A DNA stretch of 64,000 nucleotides from Paraburkholderia sp. SG-MS1 (GTDB lineage Bacteria > Pseudomonadota > Gammaproteobacteria > Burkholderiales > Burkholderiaceae): assembly GCF_012275575.1 (NCBI RefSeq), contig NZ_NPIH01000230.1, positions 40,362 to 104,361 on the forward strand, written 5' to 3'. A model generated the notes under the pieces. That model did no database searches. It had not been told where the DNA came from and saw only the letters and a list, made by a program, of their open reading frames with translations. A program made the translations under genes and the position numbers. Positions 21,461 through 29,070 of the stretch are shown in pieces. Each line of letters starts with the position of its first letter. The stretch's first letter is position 1.

Positions 21461-21624
21461 ACGGCGTATTCGATAGCAAGCTCTTCCCGGACTGTCTGGC
21501 GATTTATTCGGCGCACATGAGGGGGGGGGAAACCCTTGGCGATACTGACGAATCGCTGACCGGGGGCTATCCGCGGGCTCCTTGCGGAGCAGACGAAGAC
21601 TGATATCACTGCGTGCATCCAGTC

Positions 21625-21685
21625 AAAAAAATCCAAGCATTTGCCCAAACCGTCCTAACGGTCAGCAACCCGCACTGATTAGATT
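21625..21685 (+). promoter_or_regulatory. Putative AraC-type activator site and -10 box for the maoC-acd operon
   Basis: TCCAA at 21632 and CGTCCTAAC at 21651-21659 form half-sites 21 bp apart. GCACT is at 21672 and a TAGATT -10-like box starts at 21680, 27 bases after the second TCC. The maoC start is about 100 bases from the second half-site. Confidence 0.6.
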
Positions 21686-21759
21686 TGAGTCACGCCCGCC
21701 GGCCCCAATCAACAAGGAACAGGCCGGCTCCTCAACCGACTCTCACTTTCAGAACCGCC

Positions 21760-22185
21760 ATGGCCAAACGCCCGCACATGGATTGTTACGCGGTCGGCGA
21801 CACTGCCGATTTCGCCAAGACCGTCACTGAATTCGATATCTACGGCTTCGCCGGCATCGTCGGCGATTTCTATGCCGTGCATTTGAACGAGGAATTCGCC
21901 AAAACCACGCGCTTCGAGAAGCGCATCGCGCAAGGATGTCTATCGGTCGGTTTCTTATCGACTGTGATGGGCTATATGGCGCAAAAGGCGCCGAGCCCCG
22001 GTGCGGTTTCTTACCGCTACGACATTACGTTCAACGCGCCGGTATTTATCGGCGACACCGTCACTGCCCGGCTCACGCTGCGCGAGAAGGACGACGATCG
22101 CAACGTATGCGTGTTCAGAGCTGAGGTCACGCGCCAGGACGGCACAGTGGTCGCATCTGGCGATACCTATCTGAAGGTGCTGTAA
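21760..22185 (+). CDS. MaoC-like (R)-specific enoyl-CoA hydratase, first copy
   Basis: The 141-residue hot-dog-fold protein contains FAGIVGDFYAVHLNEEFA, the hydratase-2 motif with catalytic Asp and His, though the usual NP before His is replaced by YA. The next part, KRIAQGCLSVGFLSTV, is also typical. ATG 21760 (MAKRPHM) is chosen as start, with ATG 21778 as an alternative; neither has a strong ribosome site. It leads the rightward operon, 48 bases before the acyl-CoA dehydrogenase. Together with the second MaoC at 24614 it could hydrate two different enoyl-CoA intermediates. Confidence 0.86.
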   Translation: MAKRPHMDCYAVGDTADFAKTVTEFDIYGFAGIVGDFYAVHLNEEFAKTTRFEKRIAQGCLSVGFLSTVMGYMAQKAPSPGAVSYRYDITFNAPVFIGDTVTARLTLREKDDDRNVCVFRAEVTRQDGTVVASGDTYLKVL

Positions 22186-22233
22186 CACAGCGCCCTGCCT
22201 TTAACCCCTCTCCCGCTTTTCACAGAGTCGAAC

Positions 22234-23379
22234 ATGCCGCATTGGTTAAACGAACAACACACCGCGATACGTGACGCCGTGCGCCGTTTCGCGGAAAACG
22301 AAATCGCTCCTGTCTCGGAAGAGCTTTGGGAAGCGGAAGCCTTTCCTTACGACATCTGGAAGCGTGCCGGCGAGCTCGGCTTCGCCGGCCTGCCCTATCC
22401 GGAGAGTTGGGGTGGCGGCGGTGGCGAATGGCTTTCCTATGTGATCGTGTTGGAGGAACTCGCACGGATAGATTGCGCAATCGCCAACTCGCTCATGGCC
22501 AATTCGACGGTCGCGAGCCTGCTCTCCAACTATGGCACCGATGAGCAAAAGGACCGCTATTTGCGCCCTATCCTCGACGGCCGCAAGGTCGGCGCGATCG
22601 GATTATCGGAGCCCAACGCGGGTTCCGACGCGGCCAACATCGCGACGCGTGCTACGCTGGAAGGCGACCAATGCGTCATCGATGGATCAAAGACCTTCAT
22701 TAGCAACTCCGGCACGGAAGTGACCGGACCGGTCGTCATCGCCGCGGTAACGGGCACGCGCCCTGACGGCCGCAAGGAAATTTCCAACTTCATCGTGCCC
22801 AACGGCACCCCCGGTTTCAGCTATGGGCGCAAGCTGCGCAAGATCGGCTGGCGCGCATCGAGCACCTACGAGTTGTACTTCGAGCGCTGCGCGATCCCGG
22901 CCGCCAACCTGCTCGGCGAACGCGGCGCGGGCTTGCGACAGACGCTCGCCCAGATCAGCACGGGCCGAATCCTGATCGGCGCGCTCGCGCTAGGCCTCCT
23001 GCAGGGTTCACTAGATCGGTCGATCGCGTATATGAAGGAGCGGCGCGCATTCGGCAAGCCGATCGCCGAGTTCCAGGCACTGCAGTTCAAGATTGCCGAC
23101 ATGGCGGCCCATGCGCACGCCGCGCGGCTGATGCTCTACGATGCCGCCGCGCGGAAAGATGCGGGCGTTCGCTTCGATCAGCAGGCGTCGATGGCCAAGC
23201 TTTTCGCCACCGAGCGGGCGATGGAGGCGGCTCATCAGGCGTTGCAGATACACGGCGGGTACGGCGTGATGAGCGAGTACCCGGTCTCGCGCGCATTCGG
23301 CGACGCCAAGGTGCTGGAGATCGTCGAGGGCACCTCGGAGATTCAAAGAATGATCATTTCGCGAAACCTGCTTGCCTGA
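22234..23379 (+). CDS. Acyl-CoA dehydrogenase
   Basis: The 381-residue flavoenzyme oxidises an acyl-CoA to the 2-enoyl-CoA. It has GLSEPNAGSDAANIATRA near residue 125, a FAD-contact ISNSGTEVTG segment, the RRAFGKPIAEFQ stretch near residue 270, and LQIHGGYGVMSEYPVSR near 337. The catalytic base is Glu365 in EIVEGTSEIQ, as in short-chain enzymes. It needs electron-transfer flavoprotein, which is not encoded here. It lies in the rightward operon between MaoC and the CoA-transferase, 44 bases before the latter. Confidence 0.94.
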   Translation: MPHWLNEQHTAIRDAVRRFAENEIAPVSEELWEAEAFPYDIWKRAGELGFAGLPYPESWGGGGGEWLSYVIVLEELARIDCAIANSLMANSTVASLLSNYGTDEQKDRYLRPILDGRKVGAIGLSEPNAGSDAANIATRATLEGDQCVIDGSKTFISNSGTEVTGPVVIAAVTGTRPDGRKEISNFIVPNGTPGFSYGRKLRKIGWRASSTYELYFERCAIPAANLLGERGAGLRQTLAQISTGRILIGALALGLLQGSLDRSIAYMKERRAFGKPIAEFQALQFKIADMAAHAHAARLMLYDAAARKDAGVRFDQQASMAKLFATERAMEAAHQALQIHGGYGVMSEYPVSRAFGDAKVLEIVEGTSEIQRMIISRNLLA

Positions 23380-23423
23380 GCCATCAGTCAAACAGATACG
23401 GACACGCGCTCAGGAGACAAGTC

Positions 23424-24617
23424 ATGCTGGAAGGCATCAAGGTGTTAAGTTTTACTCACTTCTTGCAGGGCCCCGCCGCCGTGCAGATGTTGGCCGACGT
23501 CGGCGCGGACGTGATCAAGATCGAACCGCCGGGCGGCGCGTTCGAGCGCAGTTGGACCGGCTTCGACGCGTATGTCGAAGGGGTGAGCATGTTCTTCCTG
23601 CTCGGCAATCGCAATCAGCGCAGCATCTCGCTGGATCTGCGTGACGAGCGCGCGAGAGAGATCGTCTGGCGGCTGATCAAGGAAGCCGATGTCCTGATCG
23701 AAAACTACCGCCCAGGCGTCCTGCAGCGCATGGGCTTCGGTTACGACGATGTCCGCGAGATCAATCCGCGCCTTGTGTACTGTTCGTGCACCGGCTACGG
23801 GTCATCGGGGCCATATCTCAAGCGGCCAGGGCAGGACCTGCTGCTGCAGGCCATAAGTGGCATGACGATGCTCTCCGGCGAAGCCGATTCCCCGCCCACG
23901 CCGGTCGGTTCCGCGATCGTCGACCAACACGCGGCGGCGTTGGCGGCCTTCGGCGTCGTCGCGGCCTTGCAGGCGCGTGAACGTACCGGCAAAGGCACGC
24001 TGGTCGAAAGCAATCTGCTCAACGCGGCGCTCGATCTTCAGATCGAGCCGTTCACCTACTACCTGAACAAGGGCCCACTCTGGCCGCGCACAAACCCGCC
24101 GACCGGTAGCCGGTTCCATCCTGCACCCTACGGGATTTACCGGACGCTCGACAGCTGGATCGCCGTTTCGCTGACGCCCACCGAGAAGCTGGCGGCGGCG
24201 TTGTCTCAGCCCATGCTCGCCGGCTTCTCGCACCCAAAGGACAATGTGCGCCGCCGCGAAGAATTGAACCGCATCGTGTACGAGGCGCTGACCACGCGCA
24301 CGACGGCCGACTGGATGACGACTTTCGACGAGCACGACATCTGGTACGCGCCCGTGAACGATTACGATCAGGTCGAAGCCGACCCGCAAGTGGCGCACAA
24401 CCGCATCATCATGGACGTTGACCATCCGCAAGCCGGGCCGGTTCGTTTGCTCGCGCATCCGGTTCGATACGACGGCGCAGCACCACCGCTCACCCGACAG
24501 CCGCCGCGCCAAGGCGAGCACACCCGCGAGGTGCTCGCCGAACTGGGCTACGAGCCGCACGAAATCACTACGCTGGTCGAAGCCGGCACAGTGCTGACCG
24601 AGCGGAGAACCGCATGA
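23424..24617 (+). CDS. Family III CoA-transferase, second copy
   Basis: The 397-residue protein starts at ATG 23424 behind CAGGAGACAAGTC. Motifs parallel those of the transferase at 16120-17349: VLSFTHFLQGPAAVQMLADV, LGNRNQRSISLDLRDERA, YRPGVLQRMGFGYDD and KRPGQDLLLQAISGM with the family aspartate. Its stop overlaps the next gene by four bases (ATGA), so translation is coupled. It probably activates the imported acid with CoA from a donor such as succinyl-CoA; the acid is not identifiable from sequence. Confidence 0.92.
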   Translation: MLEGIKVLSFTHFLQGPAAVQMLADVGADVIKIEPPGGAFERSWTGFDAYVEGVSMFFLLGNRNQRSISLDLRDERAREIVWRLIKEADVLIENYRPGVLQRMGFGYDDVREINPRLVYCSCTGYGSSGPYLKRPGQDLLLQAISGMTMLSGEADSPPTPVGSAIVDQHAAALAAFGVVAALQARERTGKGTLVESNLLNAALDLQIEPFTYYLNKGPLWPRTNPPTGSRFHPAPYGIYRTLDSWIAVSLTPTEKLAAALSQPMLAGFSHPKDNVRRREELNRIVYEALTTRTTADWMTTFDEHDIWYAPVNDYDQVEADPQVAHNRIIMDVDHPQAGPVRLLAHPVRYDGAAPPLTRQPPRQGEHTREVLAELGYEPHEITTLVEAGTVLTERRTA

Positions 24618-25057
24618 ACACTCATCTGAATCAGAGCCACGAGATGCTGCGCTTCGACGATATCCCGATTGGCCGCTGCCGGATCCTCGTGCGTACCATT
24701 GCGGAAAGTGACGTCAACGCTTTCGGCCATCTGTCGGGCGACCTGAATCCGTTGCACATGGATCAGCAGTTCGCGGCACGCACGCCGTTCGGCCAGCGCG
24801 TGGCGCACGGTCTGCTGACCGCGGCATTGGTGTCGACGACGCATACCGGGTTGACCGGTCCCGGCTTCGTCTACGTTGGGCAGGAGTTGCGCTTTCTCGG
24901 ACCGGTCTTCATCGACGATACGATCAAAATCCATGTGACCGTAGTCGAGAAGAAACCCGCCAAGCGCATCCTCGTGATGGACACGATGGTTCGCAATCAG
25001 GACGGCAAGCCGGTGCTGAGCGGACTGTCGGCGCTGAAGGAATTGCGTTTCCAATGA
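24614..25057 (+). CDS. MaoC-like hydratase, second copy
   Basis: The 147-residue protein has the full hydratase-2 signature FGHLSGDLNPLHMDQQFA with Asp and His, followed by RVAHGLLTAALVS. It overlaps the CoA-transferase stop by four bases. Sequence similarity to the first MaoC is limited, so they probably serve different steps rather than being recent copies. It is the last gene of the rightward operon; the AraC gene follows after about 190 bases. Confidence 0.92.
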   Translation: MNTHLNQSHEMLRFDDIPIGRCRILVRTIAESDVNAFGHLSGDLNPLHMDQQFAARTPFGQRVAHGLLTAALVSTTHTGLTGPGFVYVGQELRFLGPVFIDDTIKIHVTVVEKKPAKRILVMDTMVRNQDGKPVLSGLSALKELRFQ

Positions 25058-25245
25058 GCTGAGGATCAGCACGCGAGGCCGACCTGTGCGGGTTTTCGAC
25101 AACAGCCGTCACGCCGCTTTGCTATTTACAATTACACTACTTTCGATGCCGAACCGGCGAAGGAGAAACAGCACGCTTGACTTGGCCGGGGGGTCAGCAG
25201 GCTAAGCGAGCCAGATAAGTGCGCTGGATGCAGGAGACAAATCAG

Positions 25246-26139
25246 ATGCCAAGCGGTTGTGGTTGTGAGTTGCCGGTCTTCAAGATCGCCCACTACGAGT
25301 ATGGGTCGCGAATCAAGTCGATCGATTTTCATCTCGCGCCTCTCGAAGATATGAAATCGACGTTGCCGTATCCTCATCGGCACGAGTTCTATCACATTGT
25401 CTGGGTCGAGTCGGGCAGCGGTCACCACATCATCGACTCGATTCGCTACGAGGTGCGGCCCAATACGCTGTTTTTCATGGCCCCCGGCCAGATCCACGAT
25501 TTCGCGTTGTCCGAAGACACCGTCGGGCACGCGATCAGTTTTTCGTCGGAATTTTTCGCCTTCAAGGTGCAGAACCGCCATTCGCAGACCGAGATTCCCG
25601 TCTACGATTTCGAGCGAATTCCGAACACGGTTTATATGAGCGACGCACAGGCTCAGGACCTTCGTCGTGTGCTGGATGGAATCAATGCGGAATATCAGGG
25701 TGAAGAGGCAGGCTACGAGGACGTGATCTGGTCATATCTGCGGGTTCTGCTAATCAAGTCCGCGCGCCTGGGCGGCGACGCCGTCACCGAGGTCAATTCG
25801 TCGCGTAGCGTGCTGTTGTCGCGACGCTTCAAAAGTCTGCTGGAAAAACACTTCACCACGATCCACGACGTCGCTCGCTACGCATGCCTGCTGAACGTCA
25901 CGGAACGCGCGCTGAACGATGCAACGCGCCAGGCACTCGGCAGCACCGCGGCCAAGCTGATTCGTGAACGCGTGATGCTGGAAGCGAAGCGTCTGTTGCT
26001 GCATTCCGAGATCAATGTGGCGGAGATCGCAACACAGCTTGCCTTCGACGACCCGGCCTACTTCAGCCGATGTTTTCGCAAGCATACGGGCCGCTCGCCA
26101 ATCGACTTCCGCCGAAGCCTGGAAAAATTGAGCATCTGA
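25246..26139 (+). CDS. AraC-family regulator with N-terminal cupin domain
   Basis: The 297-residue protein starts at ATG 25246 behind CAGGAGACAAATCAG; an upstream ATG at 25219 lacks such a site. A cupin sensor domain occupies about residues 25-130 (YPHRHEFYHIVWVESGSGHH, TLFFMAPGQIHDFAL). The AraC DNA-binding part is at about 185-290, ending VAEIATQLAFDDPAYFSRCF and TGRSPIDFR. It lies between the acyl-CoA operon and the GH88 gene, both of which carry the same direct-repeat element, so it is the best candidate activator of the whole block. Confidence 0.92.
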   Translation: MPSGCGCELPVFKIAHYEYGSRIKSIDFHLAPLEDMKSTLPYPHRHEFYHIVWVESGSGHHIIDSIRYEVRPNTLFFMAPGQIHDFALSEDTVGHAISFSSEFFAFKVQNRHSQTEIPVYDFERIPNTVYMSDAQAQDLRRVLDGINAEYQGEEAGYEDVIWSYLRVLLIKSARLGGDAVTEVNSSRSVLLSRRFKSLLEKHFTTIHDVARYACLLNVTERALNDATRQALGSTAAKLIRERVMLEAKRLLLHSEINVAEIATQLAFDDPAYFSRCFRKHTGRSPIDFRRSLEKLSI

Positions 26140-26173
26140 AGCAGTGGCACGACAGACGTCCGGTGCGAGTAGA

Positions 26174-26231
26174 AAAGTCCAACATAAGCCGCACTTCGTC
26201 CTAACTGCCAGAACCGCCGCACTCCTAGAAT
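26174..26231 (+). promoter_or_regulatory. Putative AraC-type activator site and -10 box for the GH88 gene
   Basis: AAAAGTCCAA and CGTCCTAAC (26197-26205) have half-sites 21 bp apart. GCACT follows at 26219 and TAGAAT at 26226-26231, 27 bases after the second TCC. These distances equal those before maoC at 21632-21685. The GH88 start lies 77 bases beyond the second half-site. Confidence 0.6.
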
Positions 26232-26282
26232 TTGCCTGTCCCCGTCGCTCGGGAAACGTGAAAGTAATCAGGAGAGAAAGGC

Positions 26283-27503
26283 GTGAATGCTTTGCACCAG
26301 GATCAAGGGCTGTCCTCTGAGCGGTCCGCTTTGTTCACCGGCATCCTCGACCGCATGGCGGCCAAAGTTGCAGAGGACGAGCCGACGCTCGGCGTCGAAT
26401 TCCCTCAGATCACGGCGCCCGATGGAAAGTGGGTGCTGCTTCCGGCGTCGCTGTCCGCAGGCTATAGCGGTTCAGCGTGGAGCCACGGCAACTGGTTTTG
26501 CGGGTTCTGGGTCGGACTTCTGCTGACGTCGTATTTGCACACCGGCGAAGACCAATACCTCTCGTGGGCCCGCGAGCGCATGCGCCTCGTCGCGCAACGC
26601 GCGCAGGATCCCAACACGCACGACATTGGCTTCATCTTCGACAGCAGCGCCGTCCCCGGTTATGAAATCACCCGCGACCCGTGGTACGCGCAAATTGCAC
26701 TGGAAGCCGCGGACAAATTGCGCGCGCGTCTTGTCACCACGCGCAGCGGCGCCTATCTCGCTTCCTGGGGCCCGCTCGACGATCCGCGCGGACGCAGCGC
26801 CTCAGCGATCGACACGATGGCTAATCTATCGTTGCTTTACTGGGCGGCGAACCATTCCGGGGACGGCAGTTATCGCCTCGCCGCCGAAGCGCACTCCGTC
26901 ATGACCGCGAAGGCGTTTATCCGTCCCGACGATTCGACTTACCACGCGGTCGAGTACGACGTGACAACCGGTGTGCGGCGGCGCGGCTACACGTTTCAGG
27001 GCGCATTCGACGAATCGGCGTGGAGCCGGGGCCAGGCGTGGGCCGTCTATGGCTACGTGAACACGGCGCGTGAAACCGGCAAGCGCGTCTGGCTGGATCT
27101 TGCAGGGCGGCTGGCGGCGTACTATCTGCGCCGGCTCGATGGACGTCCGGTGCCACCGTGGGATTTCGACGCCACTGGCGCGGACGCGCAAATCAAGGAC
27201 ACTGCCGCAGCAGCGGTAATGGCGTCAGCGCTGATCGAGATGGGCCGTCTGCATCCCGATCCTGCCGAGGCGGTTCGCTGGCGCGAACACGGACTTGCGA
27301 TGCTCGAAGCGCTATGTCGAGACGAGTTTGCCTACGAACCTGCGCAGCGCGGACTCCTGAGGAATTCCTGCTATTCGAAGCCGCACAATGAAGGCGTCGA
27401 CGGCGCTACGATGTTCGGCGATTTCTTCTTCGCCGAAGCGCTGAGTCGCGTGATGCTGCCAGGCAGGCTTCGGCCCGACACGCAACGCGTATCGCTCGCC
27501 TGA
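26283..27503 (+). CDS. Glycoside hydrolase family 88-like (unsaturated glucuronyl hydrolase type)
   Basis: The 406-residue protein starts at GTG 26283 behind CAGGAGAGAAAGGC. It shows the alpha6/alpha6-barrel pattern of GH88: NWFCGFWVGLLLTSYLHTGE, HDIGFIFDSSAVPGYE, AIDTMANLSLLYWAA and DESAWSRGQAWAVYGYVN. The aspartates in DTMANL and DESAWSRG correspond to the catalytic and binding acids of the family. These enzymes hydrate the vinyl ether of unsaturated uronic acids and release them. No signal peptide is seen, so the substrate must be imported. Its promoter element links it to the TRAP and CoA genes. Confidence 0.88.
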   Translation: MNALHQDQGLSSERSALFTGILDRMAAKVAEDEPTLGVEFPQITAPDGKWVLLPASLSAGYSGSAWSHGNWFCGFWVGLLLTSYLHTGEDQYLSWARERMRLVAQRAQDPNTHDIGFIFDSSAVPGYEITRDPWYAQIALEAADKLRARLVTTRSGAYLASWGPLDDPRGRSASAIDTMANLSLLYWAANHSGDGSYRLAAEAHSVMTAKAFIRPDDSTYHAVEYDVTTGVRRRGYTFQGAFDESAWSRGQAWAVYGYVNTARETGKRVWLDLAGRLAAYYLRRLDGRPVPPWDFDATGADAQIKDTAAAAVMASALIEMGRLHPDPAEAVRWREHGLAMLEALCRDEFAYEPAQRGLLRNSCYSKPHNEGVDGATMFGDFFFAEALSRVMLPGRLRPDTQRVSLA

Positions 27504-27550
27504 AGCGTACCTCCTTCGCGGTTCCCCCACTCTCGCTAGCCAGTCCATCC

Positions 27551-28723
27551 ATGATATCGAACGATCTTCCGCATTTCGTACCTGCTGACCTACCCGATGC
27601 CCTGCTGGTCGGACGCATCTGGCGAAACGCGCCGATAGACGGGCCATCGGTCGTCGTTGTTCGTGACGGTCAGGTCTTCGACATCACGGCGTCGGCGCCG
27701 ACGACCTCCGATCTGTTCGAACGCGTGGACCTGTTGGAGTTTGCGCGTCACGTCGAGGGCGAGGCGCTCGGTCCCGTCGAGAACATCGGCCAGGTATTGC
27801 TCGCGCCATGCGATCTTCAGGCCATCAAGGCATGCGGCGTGACCTTTGCCGTGAGCCTGCTCGAACGAGTCATTGAAGAACAGGCTGCTGGCGACGCGAC
27901 GCAAGCCGACACTGTGCGCGCGACGATCGCGCAACTGATCGGCACTGATCTCTCCAGGATTCGCCCCGGCACGCCAGCTGCCGACAGTCTGAAGCGGGAA
28001 CTGGAACGGCGCGGCGCATGGTCGCAATATATGGAGGTCGGCATTGGGCCTGACGCAGAGGTGTTCACCAAGTCTCAACCGATGTCCGCAGTCGGCTACG
28101 GCGCGGATGTCGGGCTTCACCCTGCCTCCCACTGGAACAATCCGGAGCCAGAAATCGTTCTGGCGGTAAACAGCCGCGGAACGATCGTCGGTGCAACCCT
28201 TGGCAACGACGTCAATCTGCGCGACATCGAGGGACGCAGTGCGTTGCTGCTCGGCAAAGCGAAAGACAACAACGGCTCATGCGCGATCGGTCCTTTTATC
28301 CGCTTGTTCGATGATCGCTTCACGATGGACTCGGTGCGCGCAGCCAGCGTGTCGCTCAGAATAGAAGGCGCGGACGACGGATTCATTCTCGAAGGCGTGA
28401 GCCACATGCGCGAGATCAGCCGTGACCCGGAGGAACTCGTCGCCCAGACTGCCGGGCCGCATCACCAGTATCCCGACGGCTTCATGCTGTTCCTCGGCAC
28501 GATGTTCTCTCCGATTGAAGACCGGCATGCTCCGGGCAGCGGCTTCACGCATCACCTCGGCGACAAGGTGACGATTGCAACGCCGGAACTCGGCGCACTT
28601 GTCAACGCCGTGCAGTCGTCAACTGAGATCGCGCCCTGGCGATTCGGCGTACGCGCTCTTTACGAGGCCCTTGCAAAACGGCGGGCACTTGCCCGTGCCA
28701 TGGGGCAGGTAAGCGACGCGTAA
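27551..28723 (+). CDS. Fumarylacetoacetate hydrolase family protein (long form)
   Basis: The 390-residue protein begins 48 bases after the GH88 gene and is likely co-transcribed. It contains GADVGLHPASHWNNPEPEIV, a metal-ligand region, then GNDVNLRDIEGRSALLLGKA and NNGSCAIGPFIRLFDD, typical of FAH-superfamily dehydratases and lyases of about 390 residues. Long FAH proteins include 2-keto-3-deoxy-sugar-acid dehydratases of the non-phosphorylative pentose routes. A ketoglutarate-semialdehyde-type dehydrogenase lies at 30609-32216 nearby but on the opposite strand. Exact reaction unknown. Confidence 0.85.
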   Translation: MISNDLPHFVPADLPDALLVGRIWRNAPIDGPSVVVVRDGQVFDITASAPTTSDLFERVDLLEFARHVEGEALGPVENIGQVLLAPCDLQAIKACGVTFAVSLLERVIEEQAAGDATQADTVRATIAQLIGTDLSRIRPGTPAADSLKRELERRGAWSQYMEVGIGPDAEVFTKSQPMSAVGYGADVGLHPASHWNNPEPEIVLAVNSRGTIVGATLGNDVNLRDIEGRSALLLGKAKDNNGSCAIGPFIRLFDDRFTMDSVRAASVSLRIEGADDGFILEGVSHMREISRDPEELVAQTAGPHHQYPDGFMLFLGTMFSPIEDRHAPGSGFTHHLGDKVTIATPELGALVNAVQSSTEIAPWRFGVRALYEALAKRRALARAMGQVSDA

Positions 28724-29070
28724 ATCGGCGCTGAGCGTGACAAGAAAGTTTCCGCGAGATCGGTGACGGTCGGTCAAAGGCGCGTGCCAGGCTGGTGTGC
28801 TGAAGTGCCGGGCAAGATCGTGACCGACCAGCTGAGCAGCTATCCAGCTGCGAAGCTCAAAATATCCGAACTCGCCACAGTCAAACACGTCTTCGTCAGG
28901 CCGAGGCTTCCGTGATCCCGATCACGCAGATCGCTTCCCAAACGCCCGGCGGAATGAAATGGTCAGAACACGGCGACATGGTTGTCAGCGACGTGGTGTC
29001 TTTGACGGCGGTTCACACGTTGCGTTCGCTCCGCGCGCACAACGCACCGAGGCGAGGCGAGGATCAACGG
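28724..29070. other. Intergenic region with a transposase fragment
   Basis: This convergent space of 347 bases between the FAH and chemoreceptor genes contains the IS6-like remnant at 28805-28915 and nothing else recognisable. No obvious terminator stem was found. Confidence 0.5.
28805..28915 (+). pseudogene. IS6-family-like transposase fragment
   Basis: The frame reads VPGKIVTDQLSSYPAAKLKI and then ELATVKHVFV before a stop. This resembles the region around the second catalytic aspartate of IS6-type DDE transposases (VTDxLxSYxAAK). Terminal repeats and the rest of the gene are absent. Confidence 0.55.

Larger units (their letters stand above)
21332..21759. other. Divergent intergenic region between dctP and maoC operons
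   Basis: This 428-base space holds two copies, in opposite orientation, of the composite element described separately. It also has a run of ten G residues near 21522-21531, and nothing coding. It must contain the promoters of both operons. Confidence 0.7.

Noticed and set aside
21522..21531. G-run as a possible phase-variation tract
   Set aside because: It is intergenic, lies between two promoters rather than in a coding region, and has no second feature supporting slipped-strand control.
25132..25581. Leftward frame overlapping the AraC gene
   Set aside because: It is antisense to the cupin domain of the AraC regulator and has no motif.
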